Counted from the stretch's first letter, positions 52,703 to 61,452 are shown. The stretch: 64,000 bases of DNA from Candidatus Chryseobacterium colombiense (GCA_029203185.1 CP119310.1:2170001-2234000); one strand, 5' to 3'. Made by a program: numbers and translations. The notes: generated by a model from the letters alone, not told the origin.

Positions 52703-52710
52703 TATCTTTG
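52703..52710 (+). promoter_or_regulatory. Promoter -7 element (TATCTTTG) of fmt
   Basis: Exact TAnnTTTG, ending 4 nt before the fmt ATG, so a leaderless or nearly leaderless mRNA is expected. Confidence 0.7.
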
Positions 52711-52714
52711 CAAT

Positions 52715-53662
52715 ATGAAATCATTGAAAGTAGTTTTTTTAGGCACTCCGGAATTTGCAAAGACTTCCTTAGAAGCCATTCATCAATCCCATCATGAAGT
52801 TGTAGGTGTTGTAACAGTTGCAGATAAAGCCAGCGGACGCGGACAGAAAATCAATCAATCTCCTGTAAAAGTTTATGCTGTAGAAAATAATCTTCCTGTT
52901 TTTCAGCCTGAAAAATTAAGAAATCCTGAATTTTTAGAGGAACTGAGAAAACTTGATGCAGATGTTTTTGTGGTAGTAGCCTTCAGAATGATGCCAAAAG
53001 TTCTTTTTGAAATGCCAAAAATGGGAACTTTCAACCTTCATGCTTCCCTTCTGCCCGATTACAGAGGCGCTGCCCCGATCAATTACGCGGTTATTAACGG
53101 TGAAGAAAAAACCGGAGCAACTACATTTTTTATCAATGAAAAAATTGATGAAGGAAATATATTATTACAGGAAGAATTAGCTATTTTACCTGATGAAACT
53201 GCAGGAAGTCTTCATGACCGATTAATGGAAATGGGTTCAAAATTAGTGGTGAAGACATTGGATGGATTAGCAGAAAATTCAATTATAGAAAAACCTCAAC
53301 CTAATGTAGAGCATCCCAAAAATGCTTATAAAATCTTCAAGGAAAACACTAAAATCGACTGGACAAAAACATCAAAAGAAGTTCATCAGTTTATTTTGGG
53401 AATGTCACCTTATCCGGCTGCTTTTACAACATTGAAAATCGGAGAGGAAGAAAAAGGACTAAAAGTATTCAGCGGAAAATTCGAACTTTCCAATCATAAT
53501 AAAACTGCAGGAAGTTTAGATATTTCGAAAAACGAATTTAAAATCTATACAAGTGACGGTATATATTTCCCTTTAGAATTACAACTGGAAGGAAAGAAAA
53601 GAATGAACGTGAAAGATTTTCTGAACGGTTTCAGAAACTTCGACGAAATAAAAATGGCTTGA
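52715..53662 (+). CDS. fmt: Methionyl-tRNA formyltransferase
   Basis: 315 residues. It formylates initiator Met-tRNA with 10-formyl-THF. Marks are VVFLGTPEFAKTSLEAI (residues 6-22), ADVFVVVAFRMMPK (~88), FNLHASLLPDYRGAAPINYAV with catalytic Asn-His (~106-126) and FFINEKIDEGNIL (~137-149). The C-terminal OB-like domain is complete. The gene has its own promoter and is separate from recQ (144-nt gap). The terminator hairpin overlaps its stop codon. Secure. Confidence 0.96.
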   Translation: MKSLKVVFLGTPEFAKTSLEAIHQSHHEVVGVVTVADKASGRGQKINQSPVKVYAVENNLPVFQPEKLRNPEFLEELRKLDADVFVVVAFRMMPKVLFEMPKMGTFNLHASLLPDYRGAAPINYAVINGEEKTGATTFFINEKIDEGNILLQEELAILPDETAGSLHDRLMEMGSKLVVKTLDGLAENSIIEKPQPNVEHPKNAYKIFKENTKIDWTKTSKEVHQFILGMSPYPAAFTTLKIGEEEKGLKVFSGKFELSNHNKTAGSLDISKNEFKIYTSDGIYFPLELQLEGKKRMNVKDFLNGFRNFDEIKMA

Positions 53663-53683
53663 TTTTATCAAGCCACTTTCTTT
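53655..53683. terminator. Hairpin at the fmt stop, shared with ribB
   Basis: TGGCTTGA (53655-53662, including the fmt stop) pairs with TCAAGCCA (53668-53675), followed by CTTTCTTTTTT. It lies immediately before the end of the convergent ribB. Confidence 0.75.
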
Positions 53684-53684
53684 T

Positions 53685-54806
53685 TTATAATTGAACCATC
53701 TCCGTTACCTCAACATCATATCCTCCAACCTGAGGCTTGATATTAGGATTCTGAGTGATTACTTTAAACTTGTTAATTCCAAGATTCTTTAAAATCTGAG
53801 TTCCAATTCCGTAATCTCTGTAATTGTAAGCTAGCGTAGGATGCTGTTCCTGACCATCCTGATAATTTAAGAACTGTTGTAGCTTTCTTAATGTATTTTC
53901 AGAATTCGAAACATTATTAATGAAAATAATAGCTCCTTTCCCTGCTTCATTTACCATATTGGTTACTTTTTCCAATAAAGGTTTTTCACCGTTATTCAAT
54001 CTTGTCAGTACATCAAAATAAGAATCGGAAGACTGAACTCTTACCAAAACAGGTTCATCAACAGTCCAAGAACCTTTCGTCAAAGCAAAATGAATCTGAT
54101 CATTTGAAGTTTCTCTAAAAGCAAAGAAATCAAAGTCTCCGTAAGCTGTTTTCACTTTTCTTTCTTCCAATCTCTCGATCAGGTTTCCTTTTTTAAGCTG
54201 ATAATGAATTAAATCTTCAATAGAAATGATCTTCATATCATGCTTTTGAGCAAAAACGTGCAAATCAGGTAAACGAGACATAGATCCGTCTTCATTCATA
54301 ATCTCACAGATTACACCACCCTCTTTTAATCCGGCTAAATGCGTAAGATCGATTGCTGCTTCTGTATGCCCTGCTCTCTTCAGAACTCCTCCTTTTCTTG
54401 CACGAAGCGGGAAAATATGGCCGGGTCTCATGAAATCTGTCGGCTTAGATTTTTCATCCATTAAAGCTAAAATAGTTTTCGCTCTATCACCTGCAGAAAT
54501 TCCTGTAGAAGTTCCATTTCCAAGAAGGTCAACTGATACGGTAAAAGCTGTTTCTTTAGGATCGCTGCTTCTGCTTACCATTACTTCTAATCCTAGTTCA
54601 TCACATCTTTTTTCAGGAAGCGGCATACAAATTAATCCTCTTCCATGAAGTGCCATGAAATTTATGATTTCCGGTGTTGTTAATTCAGCTGCACAAAGAA
54701 AATCACCTTCGTTTTCTCTGTCTTCATCATCTACTACTATGATTATTTTACCATTTTTAAGGTCTTCAATAGCCTCTGGAATAGTATTTAATTTAATATC
54801 AGACAT
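53685..54806 (-). CDS. ribB: 3,4-dihydroxy-2-butanone-4-phosphate synthase fused to a degenerate GTP cyclohydrolase II domain
   Basis: 373 residues. The first ~205 are a complete RibB: DDEDRENEGDF (~residues 24-34) with the acidic metal ligands, HGRGLICMPL, and RPGHIFPLRARKGGVLKRAGHTEAA. They make the four-carbon riboflavin precursor from ribulose 5-phosphate. The rest (~206-373) aligns with RibA, but the segment at VLVRVQSSDSYFDVLTRL lacks the HxECLTGDVxxSxRCDC zinc motif, so GTP cyclohydrolase II activity is unlikely. A separate RibA elsewhere in the genome is expected. Promoter element TATCTTTG lies 20 nt upstream. No FMN riboswitch fits in the short leader. Confidence 0.93.
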   Translation of the reverse strand: MSDIKLNTIPEAIEDLKNGKIIIVVDDEDRENEGDFLCAAELTTPEIINFMALHGRGLICMPLPEKRCDELGLEVMVSRSSDPKETAFTVSVDLLGNGTSTGISAGDRAKTILALMDEKSKPTDFMRPGHIFPLRARKGGVLKRAGHTEAAIDLTHLAGLKEGGVICEIMNEDGSMSRLPDLHVFAQKHDMKIISIEDLIHYQLKKGNLIERLEERKVKTAYGDFDFFAFRETSNDQIHFALTKGSWTVDEPVLVRVQSSDSYFDVLTRLNNGEKPLLEKVTNMVNEAGKGAIIFINNVSNSENTLRKLQQFLNYQDGQEQHPTLAYNYRDYGIGTQILKNLGINKFKVITQNPNIKPQVGGYDVEVTEMVQL

Positions 54807-54826
54807 TTTTACTTTTTAAATTTATG

Positions 54827-54834
54827 CAAAGATA
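54827..54834 (-). promoter_or_regulatory. Promoter -7 element (TATCTTTG) of ribB
   Basis: Exact TAnnTTTG on the minus strand, 20 nt before the ATG at 54806. Confidence 0.6.
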
Positions 54835-54864
54835 CTCATAAAAAAAGGCATCTTGCAATTAATC

Positions 54865-55869
54865 TTATGCTTTGAATATTGAGTTTTTAGCATTTCTAAA
54901 AATATGATAAGACTCCAATCTTTTCTGATGATCGTAAATATGAGAATTGATCATTAATTCATCCACATTGAACTTTTCCTGAAAGCTTTTCAGCTTTTCT
55001 TCGATCTCATCCTGATCTCCGATTAAAGTATATTTTAACTTCTGCAACACCATTGTTTTTTCCATAGATGACCAAATTTCATCCATATCTTCAACAGGCG
55101 GAGCAAAAGGCTTTCTGTCATTTCTTATAATATTAATAAAAGCCTGAAATAAAGTAGTAGAAATCTTGTGTGCTTCCTCGGAAGTTTCAGCTGCAATTCC
55201 ATTGACACAGGCAATGATGTAAGGCTGATCTAAATAGTTTGACGGTTCAAAATTCTGCTTGTAAATATTAAATGCCATTTCCATTTGTTCAGGAGCAAAA
55301 TGTCCTGCAAATGCATACGGAAGTCCTAATTCTGCAGCCAGGAAAGCACTGTCTGTACTTGATCCTAAAATATACAACGGAATGTCCAATCCTTCTCCCG
55401 GAATTGCACGAACTAAGGCATCCCGATTTTCCTTTGAAAAATATTTTTGTAGCTCCAGAATTTGTCTCGGAAACTGCTGGTTGATAATTGCAGGGTTTCT
55501 TCCCAATGCCTGAGCAGTCAATCCGTCTGTTCCGGGAGCTCTTCCCAGTCCCAGATCAATTCTTCCCGGAAAAAGTGACTCTAATGTTCCGAACTGTTCT
55601 GCAATCACTAATGAACTATGGTTCGGAAGCATGATTCCACCCGATCCAACTCTTATTTTTTTGGTTCCGTTCGCAATAAAACCAATGAGAACAGAAGTGG
55701 CAGAACTGGCAATGCTTTCCATATTGTGATGTTCGGCAAGCCAGAATCTTTTATAATCTAAATTTTCAGTATAATTGGCTAAAGACAAACTGTCCTGAAA
55801 GGTATCGTGAATACTTTTCTCCTGCTTCACGGGTGCAAGATCAAGTACCGATATTTCAAAATTTTTCAT
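54865..55869 (-). CDS. LLM-class flavin-dependent oxidoreductase
   Basis: A 334-residue luciferase-like (TIM-barrel) monooxygenase. Marks are the start SVLDLAPV, RFWLAEHHNMESIASSATSV (~residues 41-60), IRVGSGGIMLPNHSSLVIAEQFG (~72-94) and FPGRIDLGLGRAPGTD (~100-115), all typical of the single-component group named after YhbW-like proteins. The substrate is not deducible. Despite the name, no luciferase beta subunit and no aldehyde genes are near; the LuxE-like gene is over 53 kb away. Monocistronic with TAAATTTG 80 nt upstream. Confidence 0.9.
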   Translation of the reverse strand: MKNFEISVLDLAPVKQEKSIHDTFQDSLSLANYTENLDYKRFWLAEHHNMESIASSATSVLIGFIANGTKKIRVGSGGIMLPNHSSLVIAEQFGTLESLFPGRIDLGLGRAPGTDGLTAQALGRNPAIINQQFPRQILELQKYFSKENRDALVRAIPGEGLDIPLYILGSSTDSAFLAAELGLPYAFAGHFAPEQMEMAFNIYKQNFEPSNYLDQPYIIACVNGIAAETSEEAHKISTTLFQAFINIIRNDRKPFAPPVEDMDEIWSSMEKTMVLQKLKYTLIGDQDEIEEKLKSFQEKFNVDELMINSHIYDHQKRLESYHIFRNAKNSIFKA

Positions 55870-55949
55870 ATTGAGATATTTATTTTTAAAGGAAACATGG
55901 AATTTCCTTCGTCGATTTTCATATTTTAAATTTTAGGTATAAAACCAAG

Positions 55950-55957
55950 CAAATTTA
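55950..55957 (-). promoter_or_regulatory. Promoter -7 element (TAAATTTG) of the LLM oxidoreductase
   Basis: Exact TAnnTTTG on the minus strand, 80 nt before the ATG. The remainder of 55870-56108 shows no gene. Confidence 0.45.
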
Positions 55958-56108
55958 AAACTAATAAATTGCATTAGTTACTTTTTGTAATTGATAGGAT
56001 GGATTGGTCTGTTCAGGAAAAAACTATTGGAAATTAATATCTATATCAAACTTTTAGTTATAATTTTTTAATTTTAGTCAGTGTTAATTTTCGTATTTAT
56101 TTTTAATT

Positions 56109-56608
56109 ATGAATTTTTTCTCTAAAAAGACTATTGCTGTTATTCTCTGTGTCGGAATTTTTTCAAATTTCACAGATGATAAAACCTCATCTCAAAATAC
56201 GACGATCGAGATTTATTCCTTGACGGAAAATATTAATTTAAAAAAATGGAAAAATACAGAATTTCAATACCATTTAGTTTTTGGACTTACAAATCATAAT
56301 GAAATTAATGAGGAATTTATTCCTAAATTAAAAAAAGCCGGATACAAAATATCTCATATTTCTGATCAGAAAAGTTCAGCAATAGATAGTTTTTTAGCTT
56401 CCAAAAAAATGGCTACAATAAATACGAAACTGGATGCAAAAAAATTTTTAGAAACATTATTGTTTTTAAATATCAAAATGAAATAATTAAGATAATTAAA
56501 CTTGATACAAGTTGCTATGCAAATTCTATAATAAGTAAAAATTCAGAAACAGAAATATTATTGAGTTTTGAAGAGTATGACCAACTTAACCAGCAATTAA
56601 AAGAATAA
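56109..56608 (+). pseudogene. Secreted hypothetical protein with a frameshift near its C-terminus
   Basis: The first frame gives a 125-residue protein with a signal peptide-like start (FFSKKTIAVILCVGIFSNF) ending LFLNIKMK at 56486. A second frame (+2) overlaps it from the A-rich/T-rich stretch at 56438-56467 and runs on without stop: NIIVFKYQNEIIKIIKLDT, then SCYANSIISKNSETEILLSFEEYDQLNQQLKE, ending at TAA 56606-56608. The continuous, protein-like extension suggests one original ~165-residue protein broken by a 1-nt change in a homopolymer. The family is unknown. A sequencing error at the A7 run is the alternative. Confidence 0.6.
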
Positions 56609-56668
56609 AATGATAATCTGTTTCTTCCAATTTTATTTATTAATATTGCTCTACTAATTTTCAAATCC

Positions 56669-57112
56669 ATGAAATTAAAAATAGCTTATTTATTGATCAC
56701 ATCATTTCTTCTACTAAGCTGTAATTTTAATCAGATTTATAAAGATCGAGAATCTGACAAAGCAGACGGAGAAAAAATTCCGCAAAAATTTTACTGTGAA
56801 CTTCAATATGGAACCAATCAGGATAATACCTACAAATTATTTGGCGAAAAATTTTTTGAGGTAACAGATAAAGAGAAACTTGATGAGCTACTTAGCGTTG
56901 TTACTAAAATCGGACCTGTAGAGACCTATAATCTTTCAAAATGGGAAACTTTGGTTGTAAAAGGAACCAATCCTAAAAGCGAATATCTTTTCACTTATGA
57001 TGTAAAAAGAGGGAATGAAACAACGCATGAAACTTTTACTTTACAAAAAGACAAAGAAGGTAACATTAAAATTGTAGGATACCACATCAACCAGGATTTA
57101 TTAAATAAATAG
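56669..57112 (+). CDS. Small lipoprotein, unknown function
   Basis: 147 residues with a lipoprotein signal: IAYLLITSFLLLSCNF, lipobox Cys at ~18. The mature part is hydrophilic and beta-rich (PQKFYCELQYGTNQDNTYKL, then GPVETYNLSKWETLVVKGTNP, then SEYLFTYDV). No family is recognised. It stands between the frameshifted secreted gene (60-nt gap) and a bidirectional terminator. It has one additional Cys in the mature chain. Confidence 0.75.
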   Translation: MKLKIAYLLITSFLLLSCNFNQIYKDRESDKADGEKIPQKFYCELQYGTNQDNTYKLFGEKFFEVTDKEKLDELLSVVTKIGPVETYNLSKWETLVVKGTNPKSEYLFTYDVKRGNETTHETFTLQKDKEGNIKIVGYHINQDLLNK

Positions 57113-57117
57113 ACATA

Positions 57118-57154
57118 AAAAGGTTTTAATAATCAATGAATTATTAAAACCTTT
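57118..57154. terminator. Bidirectional terminator between the lipoprotein and helicase genes
   Basis: AAAGGTTTTAATAA / TTATTAAAACCTTT arms around a short loop, with A and T tracts on the outside. Confidence 0.85.
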
Positions 57155-57158
57155 TTAT

Positions 57159-59285
57159 TTATTTTCCTTTCTCCTTCAAATAAGTAAAATGATTGATCAG
57201 AATCCTGATTTCATTAAACTCAAAATCACTTGGTAATGCATTCTTCCACTCGGTTAAGGTTTCTTTTGGATCTTTATAGAAAACATTTTCAAAAGCCTTT
57301 ATTTTGTCTGATGTAATCACTCTTGAAATATCCAATAAGCCCTGTTCTGCAAACTTCGCCAGATGACCGATCACTGTTTCTTTCACCAATCCTCTTTCCA
57401 GCGCGATTTCTGAAATTGTTTTCCCTTGCTCAAATAATTGGAAAGTAAGAACCTGAGACGGAACTTTAGCAATTTTCATACTGATTTCCTTATCATTTTT
57501 TTCATCCAGCAATTTCGTCTCCAACAAATGGATCTCTTTTAAACTGTTCAGATATTCTTCCACATCTTCCAGCCAGTTTTTAAATTCCTCATTGTATTGT
57601 TTTAACCCTTTTACCCCTTTTATTTCGGCATAGAATTCTTTTAGAGGATTAAAAACTTTATCTCTGATCTCTGTAAAGAAGAAATTAACCGCACCTTTTG
57701 TTTTATTTTCAATTTCAGACCATTCCTCCTTCTGTTCAATAAAATTATTGACCTTCTGAGAAATCACTCTTTCTAATTTTTCGAAGATCTTTCCAAGGTT
57801 GACAATCTCATGTTTGAGCTGAAGGTACAGCCGATTTGTCTTCACTTTATCAATACTTTTTGCTGTGATGGATAATTTATTCCATTCTTCAACTTCATTC
57901 AGCAGCCATTGAGAATCTACCGTACGAAGAACTTTCCTGATACTGTAATCATATTTTTCCTGATTGAGAATGGCTTCTACATTATCATTGGCATGCGTTT
58001 CACCCTGAAATTTCAGAATCCTGTTATCCTTAAAAATAACTTCAGGGGTAATTTTCGATTTTAAAACAATTCCTTCCAACGTTCGGCAACGTGACAATGC
58101 CACATACACCTGTCCTGCCGTAAAACTTTTCCCTGCGTCAATAATTACTTTATCAAACGTCAAGCCCTGACTTTTATGGATCGTAACTGCCCAAGCGAGC
58201 TTTATTGGAAACTGCTCGAAGCTTCCCAAAACTTCTTCTTTGATATTCTTATCGGTGTCCAGGAAATATTTTTTCTGTTCCCAAACTTCTCTTTTTACGG
58301 TAATTTCTCTTTCACTTCCTTCTAAAACAACTTTAATTTCGTTTTCATCCAATCCGGAAATCTCACCTAATTTTCCGTTGAAATATTTCTTTTCTCCCGA
58401 AATATCATTACGGATAAACATGATCTGAGCTCCTATTTTTAGTTCTAAAAACTGTTCATTAGGAAACTGATTTTCTTTGAATTCTCCAAAAAGTTTAGCT
58501 TCATAGGTTTTAGTATCAACTTTTATTTCCGTCAGTTTTTCCTGATTGATTTCATCCGCCATTTTATTGTGTGAACACAGGTAAACGTAGGATTCTTTTC
58601 CCATATCAAAATCAGGATCGTATCTTTCATTCAAATGACCAAAATCGATATTGGCAACATCTCCATCACGGATTGCATTTAAGATCGCCAAAAATTCTTC
58701 GTCGGATTGACGGTAAACTTTTGTTAATTCAATGGTAATTAATGGAATTTCTTTGATGGCTAAACTGTCAAAAAAGAAAGGAGAATTGTAATATAATTTT
58801 AAGATATGCTCATCTCTCACTACCGGCGGAAGCTGATACAAATCTCCGATGAACAGCATCTGAACTCCACCAAAACGTTGATTATTTCTTCGGATAAACC
58901 GTAATGAAAAATCCATCATATCCATCACATCCGCACGAAGCATTGACACTTCATCAATAATAATAACCTCAACTTCTCTTAGCAATTTAAGTTTATCTTT
59001 ACGGTATTTAAAATGAGGCATCAGATCGGCAATATTATTTGCCAGGCTTGTATCAATCCTTTCGGTGGTTGGTAAAAAAGTCCTCAGTGGCAGTCCGAAC
59101 ATCGAATGAATGGTAACTCCACCTGCATTAATTGCAGCAATTCCCGTAGGAGCCACTACAATATGCTTTTTACGTGTACGCCTCACAAAATCATTAAGGA
59201 AAGTCGTCTTTCCTGTTCCCGCCTTCCCTGTTAAAAATACACTTCGGTTGGTATGCTCTATTAAGTCAAAAAAATGATTGTTCAT
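57159..59285 (-). CDS. PIF1-like SF1 helicase with C-terminal HTH domain
   Basis: 708 residues from the ATG at 59285; the longer frame starts with TTG three codons earlier. Helicase motifs: FLTGKAGTGKTTFLNDF (~residues 17-33), VIIIDEVSMLRADVMD (~110), GVQMLFIGDLYQLPP (~140), WAVTIHKSQGLTFDKV (~365) and VALSRCRTLEG (~397). The middle (~450-600) is coiled and charged. The end carries a helix-turn-helix (LFEQGKTISEIALERGLVKETVIGHL, ~635-660) of the HTH_40 type found on RecQ-like and PIF1-like helicases of this phylum. Role: 5'-3' DNA unwinding, probably in replication or recombination. The partner is unknown. Confidence 0.88.
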   Translation of the reverse strand: MNNHFFDLIEHTNRSVFLTGKAGTGKTTFLNDFVRRTRKKHIVVAPTGIAAINAGGVTIHSMFGLPLRTFLPTTERIDTSLANNIADLMPHFKYRKDKLKLLREVEVIIIDEVSMLRADVMDMMDFSLRFIRRNNQRFGGVQMLFIGDLYQLPPVVRDEHILKLYYNSPFFFDSLAIKEIPLITIELTKVYRQSDEEFLAILNAIRDGDVANIDFGHLNERYDPDFDMGKESYVYLCSHNKMADEINQEKLTEIKVDTKTYEAKLFGEFKENQFPNEQFLELKIGAQIMFIRNDISGEKKYFNGKLGEISGLDENEIKVVLEGSEREITVKREVWEQKKYFLDTDKNIKEEVLGSFEQFPIKLAWAVTIHKSQGLTFDKVIIDAGKSFTAGQVYVALSRCRTLEGIVLKSKITPEVIFKDNRILKFQGETHANDNVEAILNQEKYDYSIRKVLRTVDSQWLLNEVEEWNKLSITAKSIDKVKTNRLYLQLKHEIVNLGKIFEKLERVISQKVNNFIEQKEEWSEIENKTKGAVNFFFTEIRDKVFNPLKEFYAEIKGVKGLKQYNEEFKNWLEDVEEYLNSLKEIHLLETKLLDEKNDKEISMKIAKVPSQVLTFQLFEQGKTISEIALERGLVKETVIGHLAKFAEQGLLDISRVITSDKIKAFENVFYKDPKETLTEWKNALPSDFEFNEIRILINHFTYLKEKGK

Positions 59286-59348
59286 CGCTGTCAAAATTAC
59301 GGAAAATGTCGTTAAGGCATAAACTTTGATTCTTGTTAAAAAAAATTT

Positions 59349-59792
59349 ATGAAAAATAAGCTGCTAAAAATATCTTCCGTCTTGTTTTGCCTATCTCTTT
59401 TTGCTGTATCATGCAAAACAGTGGTTAAGGATGATTCTACTTTACCAAAAGACATTTCTGAAAGACCTGTTGACGAAAACAGCCAAAAATACGATCAGGC
59501 CAGATTAGAAAAAATAAAATCGACTATTGAAGAAGAAATCGCAAAAGAAGAATGCACAAATGCTGCAGACTGGGCGTTTTCACCCCTCGGATCAAAAGCC
59601 TGTGGCGGACCTGTTTCCTACATTGCCTATCCTAAAAAAATGGAAAGTGACATCCTTCCTAAAATTAAAAGCTACACCAACATCATGTCTGAATACAATA
59701 AAAAATACAATATTACTTCAGATTGTATGATGCCTGCAGAACCTACCGGAGTGAAATGTGAAAACGGAAAAGCAGTTTTAATCTATCAATAA
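59349..59792 (+). CDS. Small lipoprotein with conserved Cys pattern
   Basis: 147 residues with lipoprotein signal (SVLFCLSLFAVSCKT; lipobox Cys ~22). The mature part contains EECTNAADWAFSPLGSKACGGP, then YIAYPKKMESDI, then SDCMMPAEPTGVKCENGKAVL. The four Cys outside the lipobox would form two disulfides. The WxFxPxGxKACGGPxxYIAY string recurs in Bacteroidota small periplasmic proteins, but I know no function. It is divergent from the PIF1-like gene with 63 nt between starts. A terminator follows. Confidence 0.8.
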   Translation: MKNKLLKISSVLFCLSLFAVSCKTVVKDDSTLPKDISERPVDENSQKYDQARLEKIKSTIEEEIAKEECTNAADWAFSPLGSKACGGPVSYIAYPKKMESDILPKIKSYTNIMSEYNKKYNITSDCMMPAEPTGVKCENGKAVLIYQ

Positions 59793-59806
59793 AGTATCAC
59801 TTAAAA

Positions 59807-59848
59807 TAAAAAAACTCTCCCGATTTAGTAACCCGGGAGAGTTTTTTT
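59807..59848. terminator. Terminator after the lipoprotein gene
   Basis: AAACTCTCCCG / CGGGAGAGTTT arms, with T-run on the plus strand and A-run on the other side, so it can also serve the convergent carbonic anhydrase-like gene. Confidence 0.85.
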
Positions 59849-59871
59849 ATTATTTTTTTAATTCATTGTAA

Positions 59872-60408
59872 TTATCCCTCAACGTGCTTCACATTTTCTT
59901 TATACCATGAAGAGTATTTTACATAATTATCAGCAATTCTGTTGACTTCTCCTTCCAGCAGCTGCGCATTAATATCCTTGATTTTTCTAGCAGGAACACC
60001 ACCCCAGACTTCTCCGGATTTAATATGAGTTCCCTGCGTTACCACAGAACCCGCCCCCACAATAGAATTCTCTTCTACCAGGCAGTCATCCATTACAATC
60101 GCTCCCATTCCAATCAAAACGTTATCATGAATCGTACATCCATGAACAATTGCATTATGACCAATCGAAACATTGTTTCCTATATTTAAGGGATGTTTTT
60201 GATAGGTACAATGTAACATTGCATTATCCTGAACATTTACCTTATTTCCCATTTTAATGTAATGAACATCACCTCGAATTACTGCATTATACCAGATACT
60301 ACAGTCTTGTCCCATCGTAACATCACCAATAATAGTAGCCGTTTCCGCCAAAAAAGTATTTTCTCCTATTTGTGGTGCTTTGCCTAAAAGTTCTTTTATA
60401 AGTGCCAT
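59872..60408 (-). CDS. Gamma-carbonic anhydrase-like hexapeptide protein
   Basis: 178 residues, a left-handed beta-helix with imperfect hexapeptide repeats (IIGDVTMGQDCSIWYNAVIRGD and following). Metal-binding His are in MLHCTYQ (~81), IGHNAIVHGC (~103-112). This is the YrdA/PaaY/gamma-CA type, a trimeric zinc enzyme or scaffold. Catalysis of CO2 hydration is possible but not proven for such proteins. C-terminal helix RIADNYVKYSSWY closes the trimer. It stands alone, divergent from the NifU-family gene with a 153-nt gap of degenerate repeats. Confidence 0.88.
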   Translation of the reverse strand: MALIKELLGKAPQIGENTFLAETATIIGDVTMGQDCSIWYNAVIRGDVHYIKMGNKVNVQDNAMLHCTYQKHPLNIGNNVSIGHNAIVHGCTIHDNVLIGMGAIVMDDCLVEENSIVGAGSVVTQGTHIKSGEVWGGVPARKIKDINAQLLEGEVNRIADNYVKYSSWYKENVKHVEG

Positions 60409-60532
60409 ATTTTTAATTTGATAATTTGATAATGAGCTGATTTGAAAATTAAATTTGATCTCTCATCAATTTAAAATGATAGCGATAGCGAAAATCTAAC
60501 TTCCAGCTTCTGACTTCTAATTTCTAATTCCG

Positions 60533-60540
60533 TATTTTTG
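60533..60540 (+). promoter_or_regulatory. Promoter -7 element (TATTTTTG) of the NifU-family gene
   Basis: Exact TAnnTTTG, 21 nt before the ATG at 60562. Degenerate CTTCTAATTT-type repeats lie upstream at 60500-60530. Confidence 0.6.
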
Positions 60541-60561
60541 TATCTCAAATTTAACGAAAAA

Positions 60562-61440
60562 ATGCATACTATCCTTATAGAACCAACCGAAAACCCGAAA
60601 GTGATTAAATTTGTAGCGGATTACAATTTGATTCCCGGATCTTTAGAGTTGGACAGAGATTCAGATATTTCAGAAATTCCTTTAGCTCAGGAGCTTTTCA
60701 ACTATCCGTTTGTAGAAAGAATTTTCATTACAGCTAATTTCGTAGCGGTAGCAAAACAAGACACCGTAGAATGGGAGCACGTAGCTGAAAGCCTTAAAAA
60801 CGTAGTAGAAGACGAATTGTTAGCTAACCCGAGAATTTACCTTCAGAAGAAAAAAGAAATGTATCAGATCTATGCTGAAATGACACCGAATCCGAATGTA
60901 ATGAAGTTTGTTTCTAATAAACTTTTACTTGAAGGTTTTGTAGAAGTAAAATCAAGAGATCAGGCAGAAGGAGTTCCTTTGGCTCAGGGAATTTTCACAG
61001 AGTTCGATTTTGCTACAGAAGTTTTTATTTCTGACAATTTCGTTGCAGTAACGAGAGACAATTCTGTAGAATGGCATCAGGTGATGATGGCTGTCCGCGG
61101 TTTCATTGCTGAATATCTTCAAAGCGGAGGTGAGATTGCTACTATTGAAGCCCAGAAACACGAAAATCCTGTAGAAAAAATCATCAACAGAGAATATACA
61201 GATGATGAGCAGAAAATTTCTGATATTTTAAATGAATATGTTGCCCCTGCAGTAGAAAATGATGGTGGAAAAATTTCTTTGATGGAATACGATAAAGAAC
61301 ATAAAACAGCCAAAATGCTTCTACAAGGTGCTTGTTCTGGTTGTCCAAGTTCAACAGCTACATTAAAAGGTGGAATTGAAAATATCTTAAAACAATTCGT
61401 TCCTGATTTGGTAGAAAGAGTGGAAGCTGTAAACGGATAA
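60562..61440 (+). CDS. NifU-family iron-sulfur scaffold with two Nfu N-terminal domains
   Basis: 292 residues from the ATG at 60562; an in-frame TTG at 60538 is unlikely. Two successive Nfu N-domains (EPTENPKVIKFVADYNLIPG and MTPNPNVMKFVSNKLLLEG) precede the C-terminal NifU/Nfu domain (~residues 210-290), whose CSGCPSSTATLKGGIEN carries the CxxC that holds a [4Fe-4S] cluster between two subunits. It delivers clusters to target enzymes. The two N-domains instead of one are unusual compared with E. coli NfuA. The FMN reductase gene follows after 12 nt, so they share a transcript. Confidence 0.92.
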   Translation: MHTILIEPTENPKVIKFVADYNLIPGSLELDRDSDISEIPLAQELFNYPFVERIFITANFVAVAKQDTVEWEHVAESLKNVVEDELLANPRIYLQKKKEMYQIYAEMTPNPNVMKFVSNKLLLEGFVEVKSRDQAEGVPLAQGIFTEFDFATEVFISDNFVAVTRDNSVEWHQVMMAVRGFIAEYLQSGGEIATIEAQKHENPVEKIINREYTDDEQKISDILNEYVAPAVENDGGKISLMEYDKEHKTAKMLLQGACSGCPSSTATLKGGIENILKQFVPDLVERVEAVNG

Positions 61441-61452
61441 TTTTCTGTAAAA

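Noticed and set aside
54807..54864. FMN riboswitch upstream of ribB
   Set aside because: The space to the next gene is only 58 nt and carries the promoter, too short for that riboswitch.
334..55869. Bioluminescence genes (LuxE-like protein plus luciferase-like oxidoreductase)
   Set aside because: They are over 53 kb apart, the second is a common single-component flavin enzyme, and luxC, luxD and paired luxA/B are absent.
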